DNA of 64,000 nucleotides. Origin: Taxillus chinensis. Taxonomy: Eukaryota; Streptophyta; Magnoliopsida; Santalales; Loranthaceae. The notes below the pieces were generated by a model. That model worked only from the letters and a program-made list of their open reading frames with translations. It had not been told where the DNA came from and did no database searches. The position numbers were made by a program, and so were the translations under genes. The DNA lies in NCBI GenBank assembly GCA_023512835.1, contig CM042087.1:22096434-22160433 (forward strand), written 5' to 3'. Positions 57,304 through 64,000 of the stretch are shown here, one piece after another. Within the stretch, counting starts at the first letter, position 1. Each line of letters starts with the position of its first letter.

Positions 57304-57330
57304 ATGGCCAAGAAAGTGAACCTCCTGCAG

Positions 57331-58610
57331 CTAAAACTCACACTTGCTAAACTTAGCAAACAGCTGCTGGTCCCTCAAAGTTTGCAACACTGTTGCCAAG
57401 TGCTCCACATGCTCCTTCTCGGTCTTGGAATACACCAAGATATCGTCAATAAACACCACCACGAACGAGTCTAAGTATGGGGCAAAGACTTGGTTCATCA
57501 AATGCATGAACACCGCTGGCGCATTGGTGAGCCCGAAAGGCATCACGACCCACTCATAATGCCCATACCTGCACCGAAAAGCCGTCTTAGGGATGTCCTC
57601 CTCCCTAACCCTGAGCTGGTGATACCCCGACCGTAAATCTATCTTGGAAAACCACTGGGCCCCACTCAACCGGTCAAACAAGTCATCTATCCGAGGCAAC
57701 GGATACTTGTTCTTCACATCCACCGAATTCGGCTTCTGTAGTCGATGCAGAGACGAAGCGTGCCGTCAGCCTTCTTAGCAAAGAGCACCGGAGCACCCCA
57801 AGGTGAGGTACTCGGTCTAATATACCCCTGGCCCACCAACTCCTCGATTTGCCTCTGAAGCTCCCTCAGCTCGGCTGGCCCCATACGATACACTACTTGG
57901 GAAATCGGACCCGTCCCCGGCACCAACTCAACGGTGAACTCCACACTCCTCTTAGGTGGCAAACTCCTCAACTGTTCAGGAAAAACATCCTGAAATTGGT
58001 CCACAACAGCGGGCCACACCCTCTTTTCCACCTTACCCTCCTCAGCAAAGGTCAGGGCTGCCAACCTATGGGTAATGGCACCCCACTGGTCCAACACTGG
58101 CCCGGCCCGACTCGCCTCACAGTCCCACTCCCCCTGCAGGGTGCAAGAGGTCCCTGTAGGTGTCACGAAGGACACACGCCGCCGATAACAATCTATCTTG
58201 GCCTGGAAAGCCATAAGCCAATCCATACCCAGGATCAGGTCAAACGTCCTCAAAGGCATCACATGCAAGTTAAAACTCAACTCCACCTCGCCTATGGTTA
58301 ACACACAGTCACGACACACTCGCCGTACCTCAATCATGCCTCCCACCGGAGACTCCACAACTAGGGGCCTCGCGGCCTCCACACAGGCTAACCCCAAGCC
58401 GTCTATTACAAGCTTAGCAACAAACGAACATGATGCACCCGTATCGAAAAGAACAGAAGCTAATGTACGGGAGATCAAGAGGGTACCTCTAACCACCGAT
58501 GGTCCTGCTCCACCCTCTCGGTGGTGGGGGTGGTAGCTCGGCCTCCTCCTCCTGGTATGTCGCCTCCAGCGCAAACACCCTTCCTTGGCCCGTGCCACCG
58601 GTCGGCTCAC
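57331..58610 (-). pseudogene. Tekay-like protease and reverse transcriptase, copy 2
   Basis: 58610-57714 holds the aspartic protease with [12 protein letters not shown] (Asp codon at about 58445), then [15 protein letters not shown] and the start of RT ([20 protein letters not shown]). After a small indel near 57716, RT continues with [32 protein letters not shown] and [12 protein letters not shown] (catalytic DD) down to 57331. There a TAG replaces the Trp codon seen in copy 1. This copy retains the protease that copy 1 lost. Confidence 0.9.
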
Positions 58611-58628
58611 TCACCTGGACGCTTCCCG

Positions 58629-59911
58629 CTAAGGTTGCCTCCCGGCCTCGGTCTCTGCCGCTCCGGCCTCCCCTGGGGTCGGGTCCGACCGGATCCTACC
58701 TGGGCCTGGCCCGCCACCGACGAGCTGGTCTCTCACTGGTGCACGGAAGCTAGCATCACTCCTCACGCCGGATGCCGCGCCCCCTGTTCCCCTGTTGCCA
58801 CTCCTGCAAACCCGGCGCAAATGAGCATCACTCCTCCACGGTTGTTGCATCGCCGGTCCTTCTTGGGGCACTCCCCTTTGAAGTGACCCTGCTCTCCACA
58901 CGGTGGCATCCGCTCGGTAGACTCCCGGATGGACCACCTTGTCTTCCGCCGCCAAAGGTGAACCTCCCGGGGTTCACGGATGTCCGACCCCGATCGCGAA
59001 AAGAACTGCTATCCCTCTCCTCCGTCTTGAGCCTCTTGGACCCTGCATCTCGATCAGGCCCACTCGCAACTGGCGCCCCTGATGGGCCTGCCTCCCATCA
59101 TCCAGCTCTCTCTCAGCTATACGGGCCGTCTCCACAGCCGCAGCATATGTCCTCAAACGTAGAATCGCCACCCTCTCCCTAAGGGCTGGCCTAAGACCCA
59201 GAGTGAACTTGTGGGCCTTCAGGTCCTCCCCTAGCCACGACCTCAGGAGCAAACCTACTCAAGCTCCCAGAACTCCCGCTCATACTCAGGTACCGTCCTG
59301 GATCCCTCGCTTCAAGCCGCCGAATTCTTCCCTCTTCTGCCACCTCACTGATTCCGGAAAGAACTCATCATGGAAGAGTTGCAAGAACTCCTCCCAAAAC
59401 ATGAGTTGCACTGCACGGCTCCCCGCAACGCTCGTCCACCACTCCAAAGCATCCCCCTCCAGCTGCCGAATTGCCAGTCGCACCTTATCCTCTTCCCGGG
59501 GCAGGAGGAAGGAGAACACATGCTCGATCTGTCTCAACCACTGCTCAGCCACCACCGGATCACCTTCCCCCTTGAATCGCGGAGGTTGTTCCTTTCGGAA
59601 CCGTGTCACCACGTCATCCTCTGCACGAGTCGGTACACCACCCAGCGAACTCTCACGCTCACGAGGTAGCTCCCCTACTGGTGGTGGTGGTGGTGGCACC
59701 ACCCATCGGGCTGCCATCTCACGGCGCACCTCCTCCCGAACGTCCTGCCGGAGTCCCTCCCGTAGCTCTCGTACCTCCAGCCGGATACCTTCTTGTAGCT
59801 GTGCCAGAACAATGCATGCCCTCCAACGGACGGTCCCGCACCCGGACCCTCATGGGCAGATGACTCATCGCCCATTGCCCCGGACGCACGTGTCACTCTC
59901 CTTGGCGGCAT
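58629..59911 (-). pseudogene. Tekay-like gag, copy 2, frameshifted
   Basis: Starts MPPRRVTRASGAMGD at 59911. After a frameshift near 59810, the main capsid part (59729-59286) includes RFKGEGDPVVAEQWLRQ, GDALEWWTSV and FFPESVRWQKREEF. Further pieces at 59252-58974 and 58955-58629 cover the C-terminal part. The zinc-knuckle cysteines are no longer in one frame. A non-coding leader lies between 59912 and the 5' LTR. Confidence 0.88.
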
Positions 59912-60295
59912 TCTTACTACACGAAGTAAGAAGCACAAACGTCAAAACGAATTTATAATCTATCGCGTCACTACCTCTACCCCACTGATCAATCACATGA
60001 CATTACACACATACATTGAATCAATCACATTTCACGATTCAAGACACATTGCCAAACAAATCGAGTTGCACATTTCACTTAATCATGTGATCTTATCCAC
60101 GCTTTAGCATACATTCACAGCAAATGCAACTAGTGCCCTAATGCCAATGCATGCAAATCCTACCACAAGACTGGACTACCCTAAGTACACCTTGGAGGCT
60201 CTAAGAGGACCATGTTGATCAGGCATGTCCCTCCAGGCTCCTCCAAAGGACTTAGGATAACCAAGTCCGCCCACTACCCTAGGCCAACTAGACCA

Positions 60296-60311
60296 TGCTC
60301 TGAAAGGAGTG
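60296..60311 (-). promoter_or_regulatory. Damaged primer-binding site, Tekay-like copy 2
   Basis: On the minus strand the LTR end is followed by CACTCCTTTCAGAGC. Copy 1 has TATGGTATCAGAGC at this position, so the TGGTAT half is missing. CACTCCTTT is the same sequence that flanks the other LTR outside the element (53185-53193 reads AAAGGAGTG). Confidence 0.8.
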
Positions 60312-61870
60312 TGTCACGCCCCGGATTTCCAACCCGAGGAAACCGATACGTGACTCCCCGTTCACCCACACGGAGGGCAACGGGGTTGGATTACTGGATG
60401 CCACAAGCAAGTCTAACCATTTCAATAAATCAAACAAGTCACATCTTTATTTAATTCCAAATATTAAAGGTTCACAAAACAACCATGTTCCTTACTACAA
60501 TTCAATCCCTTAGTACATTTCCCTCCCTGGGGTTACATAAATCATAAAATTACATTTCAGAAGAGAACAATATAATGAAGATGGTCTTCCACCTTGGTGT
60601 ATCCACCTAACGCCTGTAAGTCCCTGGAAAACAAGCAAACACAGTAGGAGGGGTGAGCAACCACAGCTCAGTAGGGATCAAGTCTCCCCAACCCTTCTCA
60701 TGCTCCTAGTGGCTACATGCATGTGTACAAGTGCAGTGTCGTGTTACAATAATTTCAACAGACATAACAACAACCACATCAACAATTACAATCTTCCACT
60801 GCCACACAGGCTAACAAAACACATCTCAAGCAAGTAGTTTAACCGCCTCTCGGCAAAGTAGTTTAACCGCCTCTTCAGGCCACTGGTTTAACCGCCTCTT
60901 AGGCAAAGTAGTTTAACCGCCTCTTCAGGCCAGATAGCACAGTCAAGTACACAACACACACCATGGTCACTCAAGCATACAACCAAACACTTGGTGTGCA
61001 CCCGTTCACTAGTGCACAAACCCAGCCATTCAGACCATAGAACAAACACCCAAAGATACATACATACACTAAACCACAAGTCCGCCACACGGACATATTA
61101 CCAAACACGTAATGGGCATATACACACAGCTAAATTCACACAAGCATTTCATCAAACATATAGCATGTAATCCACGAATCACACCAAAATGCCATCAAGG
61201 CCAACATCCATATAGGAGATCACACCTATATGGATTACATATGTATATATAACAGATATAACCCATAATCTGCCCTAGGACCCTAGGACAGAGGAGGATT
61301 TAGGAAGAACAGAACCCCTACCTCAAGTAAAACGCGACAACACAGCAGTGTCCCGATCCCACGTCGAACGCCGTCCACCCACGAGTCACCGACCACCCAC
61401 GCAAGACGCCCGGCAGCAACCAGGAGCTCCCTTCCTTCCCTCTCTCTCTTTCTGCGACGGCTGGTGGAGCAACAAACCCTAACCCTAAAAACAGAGGGGC
61501 TTCTCCTCCTTATATAGACAACACAACATCAAAACGACGTAGTTTTGATTAAGTGAAACCCAGCATCAAAACGACGTAGTTTTGATCACACAAGTTAGCA
61601 CCATTCCGCACCCATATAGGCCAAAATACTCAGAATTTCAACATGGTCCTAAAAACAGAGGGGCTTCTTCTCCTTCCCTCTCTCCCATTTCACGTGCACC
61701 TCACATACATGTCTGTTTGGCCTGAAACTTCTGTGGTAGATAGAGGACATCATTCTAAGCATCTTTCCTTTTGCACGTGAATTCATTTGAGTCCATTTAC
61801 TAGGTCAAAATCTAGAAAAACTCTACTCAGAAGGCAGAACTGTGACTAACTCAAGGTACGGGTCCTTACA
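60312..61870 (-). repeat. 5' LTR of Tekay-like copy 2
   Basis: Minus-strand LTR from TGTAAGGACCCG (61870) to GGGCGTGACA (60312), nearly identical to 53194-54782. It differs by about 30 bp in length, mostly from small losses in the 50-bp array region (60835-60935). It carries the same two palindromes near 61530-61590. Confidence 0.92.
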
Positions 61871-62338
61871 GAGTGGTTGAAGGTCAAATAGTGTAAACAC
61901 TTGAATGCGCAGGAGCAGGTTATGCTAGATAGTTCTTCATAGTGAGTGAGTACTGGAGTAATACTGTTTTGTATTTGCATTTAAAAGAAGAGAGAGTTAA
62001 TCCTGTTATAACAAGGGCTAAACCCTACTATACTGAAAGAATATAGTGGATTAGACTCGGTGTAGGTTCACCCTCACCACCATGGAGTAGATCACTTTGA
62101 TCGAACCACGTAATCCGTGTGTCTTTGTCTTTTTCTTCCCATACATACCTACTGTTAACTGATATTGCATAATACACTAATATACCATCCTAAAGACCAA
62201 CTACATCTGTAGAATACCTCAGAGTATTACACTACTCTTAAAACTAAAAGGAAATAGTTTTAAGTATACAAATTCACCCCCCTCTCTGTATACAAACCCA
62301 TATACCCATTTGATCTATCTTGGATCTTAGTAATATCA

Positions 62339-63621
62339 GTTTGTAATGTGGATTTCTATCTTTGTGTGCTATATGTGTGGTATGGTTTAGGGACGGCACC
62401 CGTGCTTAGATATTTACCCCAGTCTCGGATAACGTCCATGTATTTGTTCTGATACTTAGCGTGTTCAGATACATTATCCGAATAACTTACTTAGACGGCG
62501 ATCTTCACTACGTTCCACGCCTTCGATTAGCCCCAGCCTCAAAGATGATTGCTTCGTAGCCTCACTAATTCTCTATGTAGTGCATGCGCTACGATCTTCG
62601 AGTCTGTACCTTCAACTTTACGAGTCAGAACCTTCGAGCGTATGAGTCAAATCAGCCCTAGCTTAGAACTAGTGACACTCTAATCATTAGGTTAAGGCTT
62701 CGAGTTTTCGAACCTAGGTTAGAACCTGTGATCAACTGACCTCTAACTCTATGGGTCTCTAGCTCTTCAGTTTCAAGTCAACGACAATCACGTTCTACCT
62801 TAGTTTTCCTAGGCTGGAGCGTAGGTAGGACAAGGGGCAAACCAAAGGCGTCAAGAGCAAGCTCCCTTCACTTGGCACTTACAGCCAAGGCTGTGTGCCT
62901 AGGGAGGCGCAAGCAGCAACATAACTGGGTACTGACAAGTGCAAAAAGCACCCATACTCTGGGGAATTCTGTCGGTGAAAAGCCTATTTGTGGGGGTGAA
63001 AGGCCCAATGCCTTATTGGGGAGCCGAGTACTGGGCCTCACCGGAAACCACATGTGATCGAGCCGGCATCCACCAACACTACCGAGGCTCCAGAGGCTTG
63101 TACCTTATGAGGACAGGCCCTACCTGGGCTAATCATCGGTTCACATCAATGGGTCTCTATTCACGATAATGGGTCTCTCAATCTTCGATCCTTTGAACTT
63201 TGACTCTGCGACACTGTCACTTTACACCCAATGGGTCTTCGAGTCTGCAAGTCTTCGCGTCTTCGAGATGGTGCTCTTCACCTAACTGCACTTTGGGTCT
63301 TTAAATCTTCGACCCTGTAAATCTTCGAGTCTGCGCAACCCTGAGAACTTTTGCGTATGTGGGTCTTCGACCCTGAGGATCTTCAAGGCTGTGACCCTAT
63401 GTACCTTTGAGTCAGTAGAGCTTCGAGCCTAAGGATCTTCGACCTTACAAATCTTTGAGTCAACTAATCTTCAACTTTGTGGGTCATCAAATCTTTGGAT
63501 CTTCGACTCTGAACAGATTGAAGTAGTACATGGTTAGACTCCCTCTTTGAGTTCACTCTAAGAGATCACTCAACGAAGTTATCCAACCCAATACGGATCT
63601 TCGACCCTGTGGCTACCTACT
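62339..63621 (-). mobile_element. Family C LTR fragment (minus strand) with foreign block
   Basis: From about 62418 (CTCGGATAACGTCC) to about 63608 it matches the 5' half of the family C LTR in reverse, including the GTTAGACTCCCTCTTTGAG and CAACCCAATACGGATC blocks and many CTTCGA words. 62339-62417 is unassigned. 62820-63115 has no counterpart in the other family C copies. Confidence 0.6.
62820..63115. other. Unexplained GC-rich block within LTR C fragment
   Basis: A GC-rich, non-repetitive segment (GTGCCTAGGGAGGCGCAAG near 62897, GGGGAGCCGAGTACTGGGCC near 63019). It interrupts the family C LTR and is absent from its other copies. No domain or terminal repeats were found. It could be an insertion of another repeat or a processed piece of foreign DNA. 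Confidence 0.35.
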
Positions 63622-63813
63622 TGATTTTCCCAGGTTCCAAGAGTGATCGTCTTGGTATGCATGTGTGTATACAAAGAAGGGGGCGAGTCTGTATACTTTA
63701 AAACTATTCCTTTAGTTTTAAAGAGTAGGATACTTTAGAGGTATTCCAACAAGTGTGGTTCTTGTTTGGGTGGTATGTTGGTGTCTCATGCAAGATCAAC
63801 TAAACAACAGGTA
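63622..63813 (-). mobile_element. Second family C LTR fragment (terminal part)
   Basis: Starts TGATTTTCCCAGGTTCC, a diverged copy of the LTR end TGATATTCCCAAGATCC at 18491. It continues with GTATACAAAGAAGGGGG and TTAAAACTATTCCTTTAG. It is cut by the family A LTR at 63814. Confidence 0.6.
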
Positions 63814-64000
63814 TGTTGGTCCCTGGGAGCCTAAAGGGGGGTGAATAGGCTCTAATCGAAAACTCTTCGCTCATCTCTGGCACAACACTTATTTGGTTAA
63901 AAAATATAATCAATGCGGAAGATAACCAGATAGTGGAAGTATTTTGTTTTATCATCAAGAGATAATTACAACAAAATATAGTAAATTAAAGCTAATGGAA
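63814..64000 (-). mobile_element. Start of another family A copia LTR (minus strand)
   Basis: TGTTGGTCCCTGGGAGCCTA and following bases match 98-290 closely (GGTGAATAGGCTCTAATC, GATAACCAGATAGTGGAAG). It runs off the window end. Confidence 0.85.

Larger units (their letters stand above)
53194..61870 (-). mobile_element. Complete Tekay-like chromovirus, copy 2
   Basis: An 8,677-bp element on the minus strand with target duplication GAGTG (53189-53193 and 61871-61875). In plus coordinates: 3' LTR 53194-54782, pol and gag 55116-59911, 5' LTR 60312-61870. The family is the same as copy 1, but the LTR is a distinct subtype (TGTAAGGACCC start). Many frameshifts disrupt pol, while the protease DTG site remains. 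The primer-binding site is damaged. Confidence 0.92.
52106..62338 (+). mobile_element. 3' LTR of copia family C, split by Tekay-like copy 2
   Basis: Left part 52106-53193 and right part 61876-62338 join smoothly across the GAGTG duplication. The minus-strand copy at 18491 is uninterrupted there (AAAGAGTGGTTAAAGG, reverse-complemented). It starts TGTTGTTCCCGTG and ends AGTAATATCA. It is dense in TCGAAG/CTTCGA words in its first half. The unsplit length is about 1.55 kb. Confidence 0.8.

Noticed and set aside
62820..63115. Group II intron or organelle fragment
   Set aside because: Some words looked suggestive, but no domain V hairpin or organelle gene could be confirmed by eye.

Overview
The window is repeat-rich nuclear DNA of a flowering plant, most likely a eudicot. 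The grounds are a spliced DnaJ-type gene with a 1.6 kb intron and a large set of plant-specific transposable elements: SIRE-like Ty1/copia, Tekay/Del-like chromoviruses, Athila-like and Tat/Ogre-like Ty3/gypsy, a hAT relic and a CACTA-like element. There is no operon, CRISPR array or bacterial-type gene. One 500-base N gap lies at 2712-3211. The species cannot be named from the sequence alone.

Layout. 1-6858 is a transposon graveyard. It holds a chromovirus chromodomain remnant, a minus-strand copia LTR (98-3414) split by a CACTA-like element (1237 to the gap), a broken Ulp1/C48-protease-like coding segment just inside that LTR, an inverted pair of chromovirus gag fragments, and an LTR fragment of a second copia family. 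7291-8900 is a dead hAT transposase. 9000-16900 is the only island that looks like ordinary host DNA. It holds the one convincing host gene, a class B DnaJ/HSP40 co-chaperone (exons 12019-12614 and 14225-14669, 346 aa). From 16900 to the end almost everything is nested retrotransposons.

Nesting. (i) Copia element A starts at 20175. Its 5' LTR carries a solo Athila-type LTR (21372-22876, TSD TTTAT), and its pol is split by a Tat/Ogre-like LTR with PBS (26143-29285) and broken off in the RT at about 29827. (ii) An Athila-like element runs from about 33424 to its 3' LTR at 49373-51130. Its 3' ORF contains a C48-type protease domain with the His, Asp, Gln and Cys positions visible. A complete Tekay-like element (38887-47425, TSD TTATC) has inserted into that ORF. 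(iii) A copia family C LTR (52106-62338) is split by a second, minus-strand Tekay-like element (53194-61870, TSD GAGTG). The right edge holds further family C fragments and the start of another family A LTR.

How the parts relate. The only likely functional protein-coding gene is the DnaJ gene; nearly all transposon ORFs carry stops, frameshifts or deletions. The most notable signals are: C48-protease cassettes of similar layout in two unrelated retroelement lineages; promoter modules (ACGT-core palindromes and CACGTG/CGCG hairpins) shared between Tekay-like and Athila-like LTRs, including a mosaic LTR; an LTR-like leader with a TATA box directly upstream of the Athila 3' ORF; a primer-binding site overwritten by host flanking sequence; and stop codons in the dead elements that are mostly CAG-to-TAG or TGG-to-TAG/TGA, as expected from cytosine methylation and deamination.
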